Below are positions 7,354 through 7,374 of a DNA stretch of 7,374 nt, piece by piece; positions within the stretch are counted from its first letter, which is position 1, and every line of letters starts with the position of its first letter. Origin of the DNA: Bacteroidota bacterium (lineage in GTDB: Bacteria > Zhuqueibacterota > JdFR-76 > DREG01); contig JAUXJX010000086.1 in the NCBI GenBank assembly GCA_030624545.1, forward strand, positions 1 through 7,374, in the 5' to 3' direction. The translations under genes and the position numbers were made by a program. The notes under the pieces are model-generated. The model was not told the DNA's origin. It made no database searches and worked only from the letters and a program-made list of their open reading frames with translations.

Positions 7354-7374
7354 TCTAGAATAATACCCGAAAAA

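Overview
The window carries two large genes, both on the minus strand, that together fill almost all of it. Transcription runs from right to left. The first is a complete 1234-residue putative lipoprotein (3580-7284). The second is a 3' truncated putative lipoprotein of at least 1132 residues (1-3396), whose reading frame stays open to the left edge. They are separated by a 183-bp gap. About 90 bp of upstream sequence remain at the right edge. I see no RNA genes, insertion sequences, CRISPR arrays or phage genes.

Both proteins belong to the CRTAC1-like FG-GAP/VCBS plus ASPIC/UnbV superfamily. The first is a tandem of two complete modules, each with seven Asp-rich calcium-type loops (DxDxDGxxD) followed by an ASPIC/UnbV domain. 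The second has an N-terminal TPR array, one seven-motif propeller and one ASPIC/UnbV domain. It then has a long conserved C-terminal region with no domain name I know. The pair holds 21 metal-type loops in three propellers.

The organism cannot be named with confidence. Both proteins start with lipoprotein-like signal peptides, which suits a bacterium that exports many lipoproteins. Large CRTAC1-type lipoproteins of this sort are, from memory, abundant in Acidobacteria, Verrucomicrobia/Planctomycetes and Bacteroidetes-like or uncultured relatives. Base composition looks moderate (high forties per cent GC by eye). Those groups are an inference from family distribution, not a placement.

The likely joint role is extracytoplasmic: two membrane-anchored, calcium-dependent beta-propeller proteins that bind partner proteins or polymers, the second also offering a TPR surface. 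No catalytic signature is visible in either, so no reaction is assigned. The points most worth a second look are the double-module architecture of the first protein, the unnamed C-terminal domain of the second, and a perfect TGTAAC-N3-GTTACA palindrome upstream of the first gene.
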